Origin: Winogradskya humida
Lineage (GTDB): Bacteria > Actinomycetota > Actinomycetes > Mycobacteriales > Micromonosporaceae
Assembly (NCBI RefSeq): GCF_016862215.1
Contig: NZ_BOMN01000124.1
Span: forward strand, 1 to 52,023
Length of the DNA: 52,023 nucleotides
Reading direction: 5' to 3'
Shown here: in pieces, positions 34,139-41,774 of the stretch
Numbering within the stretch: position 1 is the first letter of the stretch
How the letters are laid out: each line of letters opens with the position of its first letter
Translations under genes and position numbers: made by a program
The notes under the pieces: model-generated
What the model saw: only the letters and a program-made list of their open reading frames with translations
Database searches by the model: none
What the model was told of the DNA's origin: nothing

Positions 34139-34489
34139 GTCTGACGATCCTTCCGGGGCGTGGCGACGACCTCGATTCCGCATTGAGCAGGTGGTTGGTC
34201 GGCAAGAGTCCCTCGTTCGGCTCAACGAGCCGTCAAGATCGACGCCCGACTCGACTTCGCGCGCCGGCTCGCCGGCGCTCAGTCGCAGCACCGAGGGCTC
34301 CAGCTCAAGGTTCTCAATCCGCCCGGGCAGAACCGCCCGAACCCGGACCAGACCATCGGCGGCCTCGCCCGTACCGATGGGTGGTTCCGATTCGTCCTGG
34401 TCACTGGAGGGCTTCTGGGCCCGGCCGAGCGCGGCCACCACATCGGCCAGCGTCCCGCTCAGGCCGGACGGATCGATCGGGCTGGTCAT
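34010..34489 (-). CDS. YbaB/EbfC-like protein, C-terminus probably altered
   Basis: Starts at ATG 34489 with an excellent GAGGAGG ribosome site. Residues 1 to about 85 resemble short YbaB/EbfC-family nucleoid proteins of actinomycetes (GLVRVRAVLPGRIENLELEPSVLRLSAGE, the beta-strand and 'L...L..E' pattern). After AREVES the sequence loses the expected helix (normally a VNAAL-type segment) and becomes Arg/Ser-rich for about 70 residues, running 129 bp into the convergent methyltransferase gene. A past deletion or frameshift replacing the C-terminus is likely. Confidence 0.5.
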   Translation of the reverse strand: MTSPIDPSGLSGTLADVVAALGRAQKPSSDQDESEPPIGTGEAADGLVRVRAVLPGRIENLELEPSVLRLSAGEPAREVESGVDLDGSLSRTRDSCRPTTCSMRNRGRRHAPEGSSDLRATRESQSALLPVGQPLAGVGANEISTQAIAIGDHLLFDVR

Positions 34490-34618
34490 CCTCGACCTCC
34501 TCGCACGGGCAGTCGCGCCCGAACCACGACCATATCGAAACCTGTCCAATGGGATGGTTTCTGCTTGATGGGTCGCCGGAATCCTCCGCCGGGAACGGCG
34601 GCTGCCGATAGTCGCGGT

Positions 34619-36064
34619 ATGAATCGCCTTACCGCCCGATCGGTCCTGCCGATCGGTGCGGCCGCCGCGCTGGTGGTCGCGGCGGCGCCCGGCACCCGGT
34701 ATTCCCACGGGGCCTACCTGATCATGTACAGCACGGCCGTGGCGCTGGGATGGTGGCGGCTGCGGACCTTCCGGGGACCCGCCCGCGGCGGCTTCATCAT
34801 GATCATGGTCGCGGAGACCATGTGGCTGGCCGGTGACGTGCTCTACGACGTCCTCGAGAGGCTCGTGCCCACCCTCGGCGACGTGACGCCGTCTGACGCG
34901 CTGTGGGTCGCCGGTAATCCGATCCTCGCTGCCGGGCTGCTGCGCCTGGCCCGGCGCCGGTCGGCCGGGCGGCTACGCAACGGTTTGCTCGACGGGCTGA
35001 CCATGGCGATCGTGGTCGCCTGGCTGTTCGGGCAGTATCTGGTGCTTCCGGCGGCTCAGAACCAGCGTCTCTCGCCGGACGTCGCCCTCGCCGCGCTCTA
35101 TCCGCTCACCGATGTGCTGCTGTTCGTCGCGGTCACCGTATTGGTGCTCTCACCCGGCGCCAAGGGCGGGCCGGGCCGGTTCCTGATCGCTGCGGTGGTC
35201 CTGGAACTGCTCGGCGATCTGCTGGAGTCCACCGGGCCGGTGATCTTCCCCGCCATCTCCGACGACACGATCAGCCGTTTCGACGGCATCCTGCTGCTCG
35301 GCAATGTGCTGCTCATCTGCACCGTGCTGCACCGCGACGCCGAACGCTTCGCCGATCCTCGTCCCGACGACCGGCGGCTGCATCCCGCCCGGGTCGTCTT
35401 CCTCGGCGTCGCCCTGCTGACGTTCCCGATCATGGCCGCGCTGGTGACCGTGAGCCTGGCGGGCCGGATCTCCCTGATCTGCTCGGCCGTACTGCTCACC
35501 GGGTTGATCCTGGCCCGTTTCCTGCTCGTGGTCCGCGATCAGGAACGCACCCAGGCCATCCTCGCCCACCAGGCCGGCCACGACATGCTGACCGGGCTGG
35601 CGAACCGCCCGGCGCTGATCGCACGCCTGAACACCGAGTTGGCCCAGCCGGTCGGCTATGGCCCGGTCATCTGCTACCTGGACCTGAACGGCTTCAAGCA
35701 GGTCAACGACCGCTACGGACACGCGGCCGGCGACCTCGTGCTGGTCGAGGTCGCCGGCCGGCTCACCCGCGCCCTGCGGCCGGGCGATCTGGCGGCCCGG
35801 CTCGGCGGCGACGAGTTCGTCGTCCTGGCCGCGGACGCCACCGGCGAGAGGGACGCATCCGCCCTGGTCGAACGCCTGCGCGACCTGATCGCCGAGCCGG
35901 TGCGGGACGGTGACCGCGAATACGAGATCGGCGCCAGCATCGGCGTCGCCGCAGCCGCCGACCTCACCGGCCCCACCGCCGACACCCTGCTGGCCGCCGC
36001 CGACGCCGGCATGTACGCCGAGAAGGCCGCCCGCCGCACCCTGCTCGGGGCGACAAGCTTGTAG
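34619..36064 (+). CDS. Membrane-anchored diguanylate cyclase (GGDEF)
   Basis: About 481 residues from ATG 34619; TTG 34565 and ATG 34568 are alternatives. Eight to nine predicted transmembrane helices (residues about 8-310) form an N-terminal sensor similar to other actinomycete multi-spanning GGDEF proteins. The C-terminal GGDEF domain (about 325-480) has HDMLTGLANR, YLDLNGFKQVNDRYGHAAGD (metal/substrate) and an intact RLGGDEFVVL. The product-inhibition site RxxD is present as RPGD five residues before GGDEF. It should therefore be an active, feedback-inhibited c-di-GMP synthase. There is no EAL domain. Confidence 0.9.
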   Translation: MNRLTARSVLPIGAAAALVVAAAPGTRYSHGAYLIMYSTAVALGWWRLRTFRGPARGGFIMIMVAETMWLAGDVLYDVLERLVPTLGDVTPSDALWVAGNPILAAGLLRLARRRSAGRLRNGLLDGLTMAIVVAWLFGQYLVLPAAQNQRLSPDVALAALYPLTDVLLFVAVTVLVLSPGAKGGPGRFLIAAVVLELLGDLLESTGPVIFPAISDDTISRFDGILLLGNVLLICTVLHRDAERFADPRPDDRRLHPARVVFLGVALLTFPIMAALVTVSLAGRISLICSAVLLTGLILARFLLVVRDQERTQAILAHQAGHDMLTGLANRPALIARLNTELAQPVGYGPVICYLDLNGFKQVNDRYGHAAGDLVLVEVAGRLTRALRPGDLAARLGGDEFVVLAADATGERDASALVERLRDLIAEPVRDGDREYEIGASIGVAAAADLTGPTADTLLAAADAGMYAEKAARRTLLGATSL

Positions 36065-36155
36065 TAGATTTCGTCGCCGGTCGGGCGGCGGCGGATGCCG
36101 GCACCCGTCCGAGCTCTCACGGCTGACCGGATTTCCTCGCTGCCGAGGCCTGTTG

Positions 36156-36770
36156 TCAGCGAAACTCGGGCGCGACGATGATCGACAGCTCGTCGAGAAG
36201 AAGCTGTGTCAGCGCCGGCAGCTGTGAGTCGCTGAGGACAACGCCCCGTAGGGCGGTGGCGGCAGAGAGACCTGTCAGGCTGTTGCCGCGGAGGTCGACT
36301 CCGCGCATGTCGCAGTTCTCGATGGAGAGGCCGGCGAGCTTGCAGTTGTCGAACGTCATGGTCGGCAAGGTGCAGGAGGAAAGCGTGGTCTCGGTCAAGG
36401 AGCACCCGATGAAGGCGACAGGACCGGCTGCTTTCAGCCGGCTCAGGGTGGCGTAGTCCAGGCGGCAGTTCTCGAAGATCACGTCTTTCAGCGAAACGGT
36501 GTCGAGGTGGGCGCCGACCAGGGAGCAGCCGGTCAACACGCATCGGTCCAGCCTCGCCGCCGTGAGCGACATCGCCGACAGGTCGGCGTCGGTCAGCCAC
36601 GAACGCGTCATCGAGATGTTCTCCAGCGTCGCGTGGCTCCAGATGTCGCCGGTGATGACGACCTCGGTCACAGCCTCGCCGTCGCCGGGGATCCTTCCCC
36701 ATCGGGGCAGATCGTCCGGCTCGTCGCCGGGCAGAACAACTTTCAGGTCTCGTACGGCGCGGATCTGCAT
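36156..36770 (-). CDS. Pentapeptide-repeat protein of the RiPP locus
   Basis: 204 residues. From about residue 38 onward the sequence is a degenerate A(D/N)LxX series: SHATLENIS, WLTDADLSAMSLTAARLDRC, LVGAHLDTVSLKDVIFENCRLDYATLS, TFDNCKLAGLSIENCDMRGVDLRGNSLTG, predicting a right-handed quadrilateral beta-helix. ATG 36770 has AAGGTGA 6 nt upstream. It lies 54 bp after the RiPP precursor on the same strand, so it is probably in the same operon. Some pentapeptide-repeat proteins (McbG, Qnr, AlbG) protect gyrase from peptide inhibitors; an immunity role here is a hypothesis only. Confidence 0.82.
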   Translation of the reverse strand: MQIRAVRDLKVVLPGDEPDDLPRWGRIPGDGEAVTEVVITGDIWSHATLENISMTRSWLTDADLSAMSLTAARLDRCVLTGCSLVGAHLDTVSLKDVIFENCRLDYATLSRLKAAGPVAFIGCSLTETTLSSCTLPTMTFDNCKLAGLSIENCDMRGVDLRGNSLTGLSAATALRGVVLSDSQLPALTQLLLDELSIIVAPEFR

Positions 36771-36824
36771 AGTTCACCTTAGGCAGCGGGCGCCGGAGCC
36801 GTTGAGCACCGCCGCTCACAGGAG

Positions 36825-37004
36825 TTACTTCTTCTTGTTCCAGTTGTCCCAGCTAGGCCGGTTATCGAACGAGGGCTTGGCGTTGTCCCAGGTAGGACGG
36901 TTGTCGAACTTCGCACCGTCAACGGGGGCTGGAGGTGTATCGCCAATGCCAAGGCGTTCAAGATCGGCGGTGTCGGCACGGGTAAGCAATTGCAGAGTGG
37001 TCAC
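36825..37004 (-). CDS. amcA: Multi-cyclophane RiPP precursor peptide (AmcA-like)
   Basis: 59 residues starting at GTG 37004, which overlaps the maturase stop (GTGA) and has AAAGGAG 4 nt upstream. The leader, residues 1 to about 31, is MTTLQLLTRADTADLERLGI and a Pro-rich joint (GDTPPAPVDGA). The core is KFDNRPTWDN-AKPS-FDNRPSWDN-WNKKK: two copies of FDNRP(T/S)WDN plus a final WNK. Each aromatic-X-Asn/Lys triplet fits the three-residue cyclophane substrate (aromatic ring carbon joined to the beta carbon of the third residue) made by radical SAM triceptide maturases. I recall NCBI annotating such actinobacterial peptides as 'multiple cyclophane-containing RiPP AmcA'; not verified here. Confidence 0.85.
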   Translation of the reverse strand: MTTLQLLTRADTADLERLGIGDTPPAPVDGAKFDNRPTWDNAKPSFDNRPSWDNWNKKK

Positions 37005-38101
37005 GGTGCTCCTTTTCGGATGTGATCGAGCGCGGAGCGCACTACGGCCTGGTAGGTGGTGCGGCAATAGTTGGTCTCGGTGATGTCAAATCGGCCGTGC
37101 TCGAAAAATCTGTTCCCGGCTTGGGCACCGCGGCAGAAGCTCCAGAACTCACACTCAGACGCGCAGCGGTGCAGGCCGGTGTCAAACTCGCGTACATATC
37201 CCACCCCGCGCAAGCGCGCCATCATCTCGGACAGAGCCTCGGTCAGGACGTTGCCGACGACGAAGTCGTCGTAGCGTGCGGCGGTGACGCCAAGCAGTTC
37301 CGGTGAGAGCACGACGACCTGGCCGATGGCGGAAACGGTGGGAATGGGATCGTAGACACTGGCTGCGATCTCGCTGCCGTCTCTTGCGAGGGCAATCCAG
37401 CTGCGGAGCCGGTCCAGGTCGCGGATCTGCAGCTGGGGGTAAACGCTTCGCAGCCACCAGAGCCGAGCCCAGAATTTCTGGGCCTGCACCGCGGTGACCT
37501 GCTCACGGTGGGTATTGAGCCCTTCCAACTCCTCGATGTTGAAGCCCACCGATACGCATCCCAGATCGGCGAAGAACCTGACGAGTTGGTCGGCAAAGGT
37601 GATGGTGTCGGCGGTGACAACACAGATCGCGCTGAAGTCGATGCCGGCTGCCCTGAGCTGATCAATCCCTGCTTGCGTCCTGCCAAAGGCTGAGCCCCCG
37701 GCACGGTCGACGCGGGTCCCGTTCAACGGTTCAGGGCCATCGATGGAGATGCCGACCTGGAACTGGTACTCGCGAAGTACGTCGATCCACCCGGGTGTGA
37801 TGAGGGTGGCGTTGGTCTGTACTGCGTGGCGCACTCGTCCGGCCGAACGCAGCGGCTCGAAGGACGCCAGTAACGCCCGCATGTGAGTCAGCGGTGTCGT
37901 CAGAGGTTCACCGCCGTGCCAGACCACTTCGATCTGCCAGTCACCAGGCTGGGCCGCAATGGAGTCCGCGAGACGCTCGGCGACCTTGACCGGCATCAGC
38001 GTCTGCCGGTGACGTCCAGGCAAATAGCAGTAGTCGCAGTCGAGATTGCACAGCGTCGCCGGCTGCACGATCACAGTCCGGAACCGCTCACCAATCATCA
38101 T
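37001..38101 (-). CDS. amcB: Radical SAM peptide maturase, cyclophane-forming (AmcB-like)
   Basis: 366 residues. The radical SAM cluster motif CNLDCDYC (Cys18, 22, 25; CX3CX2C) is in the family context QPATLCNLDCDYCYLPG. The GGEP SAM-binding motif follows in VVWHGGEPLTTP. ISIDGPEPLNGTRVDRAGGS is typical of SPASM-type peptide maturases (FxsB/GrrM group). The C-terminal auxiliary region has HRCASECEFWSFCRG...NYC (CX3CX5C plus one distal Cys); the earlier SPASM cysteine is not evident. It should install the cyclophane cross-links in the overlapping precursor. ATG 38101 or 38098; weak ribosome site. The promoter carries the GntR operator at 38205-38224. Confidence 0.88.
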   Translation of the reverse strand: MMIGERFRTVIVQPATLCNLDCDYCYLPGRHRQTLMPVKVAERLADSIAAQPGDWQIEVVWHGGEPLTTPLTHMRALLASFEPLRSAGRVRHAVQTNATLITPGWIDVLREYQFQVGISIDGPEPLNGTRVDRAGGSAFGRTQAGIDQLRAAGIDFSAICVVTADTITFADQLVRFFADLGCVSVGFNIEELEGLNTHREQVTAVQAQKFWARLWWLRSVYPQLQIRDLDRLRSWIALARDGSEIAASVYDPIPTVSAIGQVVVLSPELLGVTAARYDDFVVGNVLTEALSEMMARLRGVGYVREFDTGLHRCASECEFWSFCRGAQAGNRFFEHGRFDITETNYCRTTYQAVVRSALDHIRKGAP

Positions 38102-38199
38102 CGCGAAACGGCGAGCAGTCGAAACCGGTAACCGGCGTTACGGTGCCCGCTGCGGGAATGCCGGCGGCTCGAGCTGTCAATCAGGTCAGGCATACGAGA

Positions 38200-38229
38200 A
38201 CGATAGTTCGCGTTCTATAACGCGGTCAA
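38200..38229 (-). promoter_or_regulatory. Promoter of the RiPP operon with GntR operator in the spacer
   Basis: On the minus strand TTGACC (38224-38229), 18-bp spacer, TATCGT (38200-38205). The spacer coincides with the 20-bp element AGTTCGCGTTCTATAACGCG (38205-38224, plus strand), 18/20 identical to that in front of gntR. A repressor bound here would block the polymerase directly. Leader to the maturase ATG is about 90 nt. Confidence 0.68.
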
Positions 38230-38348
38230 GACGGAGAGTTACCGATCGACATGTTGCCGGCGGGACCTTTTGGCGCGTCGATCAGGGTGTGGGCATGAGC
38301 CGGCCCACGCCCATACAGCTATGGAGCTGGGCAGATGACTGGGAACGG

Positions 38349-38382
38349 CGACAGCCGCTGACCAGTGGGTCAGCGGCTGTCG
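38349..38382 (-). terminator. Terminator hairpin after gntR
   Basis: CGACAGCCGCTGACC / GGTCAGCGGCTGTCG, a perfect 15-bp stem with a 4-nt loop, 47 bp past the gntR stop and upstream of the RiPP promoter. It should isolate the operon from gntR read-through. No U-tract on the minus-strand downstream side. The rest of the gap 38102-38428 holds the operator and no gene. Confidence 0.72.
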
Positions 38383-38428
38383 ATAAAAATGTCCGATTGA
38401 GCGCGACGGGCGTTCGTGCGGCGGAGGG

Positions 38429-39178
38429 CTAGGTGTTGATCTCGTACTCATATGTCTGCCACCGACCGGCCGCCGAGACTGACTGACCGAACTCAATGAC
38501 GTCGCCTCCACTGTCGAGCACCCAGTTTCGGCCCAGCAGGATTGGCTCACCGGCCGCGATGCCCAGAATCTCGGCGACGGCGTCTTCAGCCTGCCCGGCG
38601 GTCACCTGATCGCGGCCTGCGGCCATGATCCGGCCCGTTTGCTGCTCGATGTATCCAGCGGTGCCGAGCTTGATGCGGTCGGCGACGAGCAAGTCGGGTG
38701 CCGAGTCGGCCAGCGCGCCCGGGAACCAGCTGATCGATGTCGAGTCCGCGACATCGTTGCGGTATGTGATGCGCTGTCGTCGGATGACCTGGGAGCCCGC
38801 CGGGATGCCCAAGGCTTCCGCGACCTCGTCGGGAGCCTCGACCAAATCGGCCGCCACGATCTTCGCGTACGTTCCCTTGGCATAGATGTTGCCAGTTCGC
38901 CTGGTCGATAGCATCCGGTCCCGCGCGGGCGTGCCGACCTTCTGGACGTCGACGACCGTGCCGCCGGCGCCGCCGGGAGTGGTTCGCACGAGCCCCTCCG
39001 CGCGCAGCGTGGTCAATACCTTCGCCGCGGTGGCGTGGGCCACATTCCAGTCGGTGACGAGTTGACGCGCCGACGGAAGACGGTCTCCATCTTTCAGGCG
39101 GCCATCACGGATCTCGCGGCGAAAGTGATCGGCGATCTGCTGGTAAGGCGGCGGCTGACGGTCAATGGTCGGTGGCAC
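38429..39178 (-). CDS. GntR-family (HutC-type) regulator of the RiPP locus
   Basis: 249 residues. N-terminal GntR winged HTH at about residues 10-75 (YQQIADHFRREIRDGRLKDGDRLPSARQLVTDWNVAHATAAKVLTTLRAEGLV). C-terminal UTRA ligand domain at about 100-245 (VIRRQRITYRNDVADSTSISWFPGALAD; EPILLGRNWVLDSGGDVIEFGQSV). GTG 39178 has GAGGAG 5 nt upstream. The operator-like element at 39196-39215, repeated in the maturase promoter, suggests autoregulation plus control of the RiPP operon. The UTRA fold implies a small-molecule inducer, unknown. Confidence 0.9.
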   Translation of the reverse strand: MPPTIDRQPPPYQQIADHFRREIRDGRLKDGDRLPSARQLVTDWNVAHATAAKVLTTLRAEGLVRTTPGGAGGTVVDVQKVGTPARDRMLSTRRTGNIYAKGTYAKIVAADLVEAPDEVAEALGIPAGSQVIRRQRITYRNDVADSTSISWFPGALADSAPDLLVADRIKLGTAGYIEQQTGRIMAAGRDQVTAGQAEDAVAEILGIAAGEPILLGRNWVLDSGGDVIEFGQSVSAAGRWQTYEYEINT

Positions 39179-39195
39179 CGGGACTCCTCTCTAGA

Positions 39196-39215
39196 AGTTC
39201 GTGTTCTATAACGTG
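39196..39215. promoter_or_regulatory. GntR operator upstream of gntR
   Basis: AGTTCGTGTTCTATAACGTG, 18/20 identical to 38205-38224; both differences are C/T changes that keep the pattern. It extends to an imperfect GTTC...GAAC dyad (39197-39218). It lies 17 bp before the gntR start and overlaps the likely -10 TATAGA on the minus strand. Confidence 0.68.
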
Positions 39216-39218
39216 AAC

Positions 39219-39484
39219 TGTAGGCTACGGTGACTCTCCCGCAGATGTGAGGGGCACGGTCCCTGCCGACTGGATGCGAGATCCGCTGGTGCCCTTAATC
39301 CGTTCGAGCAACGTTCGCACTCCCGATGACTTCGCATCACGCACGACCTCACGACACCTCATCGACGATGTCCGGAACCTGTCGCCCAGCGTGGGTCTAC
39401 GGCCGACGCCACCGGTCACCCGGCGTGGGAGCGGCGTAAGCACTGGGCCGGCGCGGTGCCGCACGCCGTTGCTTGACTTCGGTC
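39219..39484. other. Intergenic stretch between gntR and the beta-lactamase-like gene
   Basis: No convincing gene. A 45-codon minus-strand frame (about 39225-39362, from ATG) reads MRCREVVRDAKSSGVRTLLERIKGT and onward with slightly lower GC, but has no ribosome site and no family match. It may be a remnant. No hairpin long enough to call. Confidence 0.35.
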
Positions 39485-40843
39485 TTAATCGTTGACCGGG
39501 GCGGTCTGCCAGCCGGCGGGGTCGACGCCGCCCGGGATGGGGGACGCCGGGTCGTAGGGCTGGCGGGTGAAGACGAAGGAGCCCACGTCGAGGTGGGTGA
39601 CCGCGCCGGCCGCGTCGCGGATCACCCGGAGGTGTTCGCCCGCGAAGTAGCCATTGAGGGCTTCCCAGGTTTCGACGGCGGTGGTGGGGCGGAAGCGGAT
39701 GCCGGTCTTGCCGGTGAGGGAGGCCAGTTCCACGAAGCCGTCGGCGAGCGGGCGCAGCGCGTACCCCTGCGGTCCCCAGTACCAGGGCCCGGCCAGCTCC
39801 AGCACCCGCGGATCGACCGACGCCAGGGGCTGCCACGGGGAGGGGATGCGGGGCTCCCGGTCGGTGACGATCTGCAGCAACTCGGCGGTGAGGGTGCCGA
39901 CCGTGAGGCCGGTGGTCGTGTTGGACAGGACGACCGCGCCGAGGTTGTCGTCGGGGCTCACCCAGACGGTGGCGAGGAAGCCGGGCATGGAGCCGGTGTG
40001 GCCTGCGAGGAGGCGGCCGTCGCGGTGCAGCAGCTGCATGCCGAGGCCGTACGGGCTGTCCAGGCTGGTTGCCTCCGACGGGCTGGACGGGATCCGCATG
40101 TCCTGGGCGGCGGGGTCCGTCAGCAGGAACGCGGCGAAGCGGGCCAGGTCGGTGGTGGTGGACCAGAGCTGGCCGGCCGATGAGAGCAGGCCGGTGTCCT
40201 GGGCGGGTTCCGGGAGCAGGACGTCGGCCCAGGGGTGGACGGCCCAGCCGGTGGCGTGCGGGGCGAGCGGGTGCGGGGTGGTGCGGGTCATGCCGAGCGG
40301 TTCCAGGATCTCCCGCTGCAGCACGGCGTCCCAGGGCTCGTCGTGCAGTTTCGAGACCAGCGCGCCCAGCAGCGCGTACCCGGGATTGGAGTAATGAAAG
40401 CGCTCGCCGACCGGGTGGCGCAGCGGGTCGTCGCCGAGGACGTCGGCAAGTTCCGGGCGCAGGGTGCCGGGGGTGCGTTCCCACCACGGGCCCGGTGACT
40501 CGCAGGCCAGGCCCGCGGTGTGCGCGAGCAGGTCGCGGATGGTGATGCCGTCGGGTGCCACGCCGGGGAGATGAAGGCTGAAGGGGTCGGTGAGAGCCAG
40601 CCGGCCCGCGTCGCGCAACCGCAGGACCAGGACCGCCACGAACGTCTTGGTGATCGAGCCGATCCGGTACTGGGTGTTGCCGTCGGGCACGTCGCCGTTC
40701 ACGGTTCCCCGGGCGTCCGACCAGACCACGTCGCCGTCGCGGATCACGGCGGCCACGATCGAGGGAACGCGGCCCTGGACCTGGGCGGTGGCGAGCTTGT
40801 GCAGCAGGGCGCGACGGGTGCCGGGCAGCAGTTCGAGGGGCAT
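39485..40843 (-). CDS. Serine beta-lactamase-like hydrolase (class C / esterase family)
   Basis: 452 residues with no signal peptide, so probably cytoplasmic. Penicillin-binding/beta-lactamase fold motifs are SITK (S63, K66), YSN (Y151-N153, in HYSNPGYALLG) and HTG (about residue 280, in LAGHTGSMPG), plus a C-terminal lipocalin-like beta domain of about 110 residues (YALRPLADGFVELASLTGK). Members include D-aminopeptidases, esterases and resistance enzymes; the missing export signal argues against a beta-lactamase. Divergent from the ClgR-like gene, 32 bp apart. Confidence 0.87.
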   Translation of the reverse strand: MPLELLPGTRRALLHKLATAQVQGRVPSIVAAVIRDGDVVWSDARGTVNGDVPDGNTQYRIGSITKTFVAVLVLRLRDAGRLALTDPFSLHLPGVAPDGITIRDLLAHTAGLACESPGPWWERTPGTLRPELADVLGDDPLRHPVGERFHYSNPGYALLGALVSKLHDEPWDAVLQREILEPLGMTRTTPHPLAPHATGWAVHPWADVLLPEPAQDTGLLSSAGQLWSTTTDLARFAAFLLTDPAAQDMRIPSSPSEATSLDSPYGLGMQLLHRDGRLLAGHTGSMPGFLATVWVSPDDNLGAVVLSNTTTGLTVGTLTAELLQIVTDREPRIPSPWQPLASVDPRVLELAGPWYWGPQGYALRPLADGFVELASLTGKTGIRFRPTTAVETWEALNGYFAGEHLRVIRDAAGAVTHLDVGSFVFTRQPYDPASPIPGGVDPAGWQTAPVND

Positions 40844-40875
40844 GCGAGGAATCTACAAGCCCTATGATCGGGGGC

Positions 40876-41253
40876 ATGTCGCTGCTGAGGACGGCTATCG
40901 GGACAGTGTTGCGGCGCCTTCGCCAACGGCAGGGTCGCACGTTGCAGCACGTCGCGGATGATGCCGGGGTGTCCATGCCGTACCTGTCGGAGATCGAGCG
41001 GGGGCGCAAGGAGGCCTCGTCGGAGATCCTCGCGGGGATCTGCCGTGCGCTGGGCATAGACCTGGTCGACCTGCTTGAGGACGTAAGGCTCGAATTACTA
41101 CAAGCGAAGCGCATCGGCTCTGCTCAGGGCAGATACGCTCTGGGCCGATCTGCCGGCAGCAGAGAAAACGGCAATCGAGGCATGCGTACGCCGAAACTGG
41201 CCCTATGCCGAACTCTGAGCCCTACGGTTTCCAGCTCTTCGAGGAGCTACTGA
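40876..41253 (+). CDS. XRE-type regulator resembling ClgR, next to clpP
   Basis: About 125 residues. The HTH region at residues 1-70 (LRTAIGTVLRRLRQRQGRTLQHVADDAGVSMPYLSEIERGRKEASSEILAGICRALGI) closely follows ClgR, the actinomycete activator of clp protease genes. Residues after about 75 (AKRIGSAQGRY onward) are not ClgR-like and run 49 bp into clpP, so the true C-terminus may be shortened by an upstream frameshift. ATG 40876 with GGGGG just before; ATG 40864 is an alternative. Its placement immediately before clpP suggests local control of that protease. Confidence 0.75.
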   Translation: MSLLRTAIGTVLRRLRQRQGRTLQHVADDAGVSMPYLSEIERGRKEASSEILAGICRALGIDLVDLLEDVRLELLQAKRIGSAQGRYALGRSAGSRENGNRGMRTPKLALCRTLSPTVSSSSRSY

Positions 41254-41774
41254 AGCAGCGCATCGTCTTCCTCGGCACCGAGGTGAACGACGAGAGCGCC
41301 AACACGGTCTGCGCGCAGCTGTTGCTGCTGTCCGCGGCGGACCCGGCGCGGGACATCCAGCTCTACATCAACTCGCCGGGCGGGTCGGTGAGTGCCGGGA
41401 TGGCCGTCTACGACACGATGCGGTTCATCCCGAACGACGTGGCGACGATCGGGATCGGCCTGGCCGCCTCGATGGGGCAGTTCCTGCTCACGTCGGGAAC
41501 GGCCGGCAAACGGTATGCGCTGCCGCATTCGCGGGTGATGATGCACCAGGCGTCCGGGGGCATCGGCGGGACGAGCGCCGACATCATGATCCAGGCGGAG
41601 AACATGCTGTTCACCAAGCGCCAGATGCACGAGCTGATCGCGGAGCACAGCGGCCGCCCGGTCGCGCAGATCGCCGAGGACTCCGACCGGGACCGCTGGT
41701 TCACCGCCGAGCAGGCCCGCGACTACGGCCTCATCGACGAGGTCATCACCGAGGCGGCCCCGATCCCGGTGTGA
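41205..41774 (+). CDS. clpP: ATP-dependent Clp protease proteolytic subunit
   Basis: 189 residues. Catalytic triad Ser89 (GLAASMGQF), His114 (VMMHQASGG) and Asp163 (EDSDRDRWF); oligomerisation/handle segment DIMIQAENMLFTKRQM. Very short propeptide. It forms the tetradecameric chamber that, with ClpX or ClpC, degrades unfolded or regulated proteins. It is a lone copy without a partner clpP or clpX beside it, so probably an additional paralogue (ClpP3/4-like) besides the usual clpP1P2 pair. The start overlaps the ClgR-like frame; no strong ribosome site. It overlaps the convergent permease gene by 29 bp. Confidence 0.92.
   Translation: MPNSEPYGFQLFEELLKQRIVFLGTEVNDESANTVCAQLLLLSAADPARDIQLYINSPGGSVSAGMAVYDTMRFIPNDVATIGIGLAASMGQFLLTSGTAGKRYALPHSRVMMHQASGGIGGTSADIMIQAENMLFTKRQMHELIAEHSGRPVAQIAEDSDRDRWFTAEQARDYGLIDEVITEAAPIPV

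Noticed and set aside
39225..39362. Short minus-strand frame that might be an antitoxin-like protein
   Set aside because: No ribosome site, no partner toxin gene and no recognisable fold.
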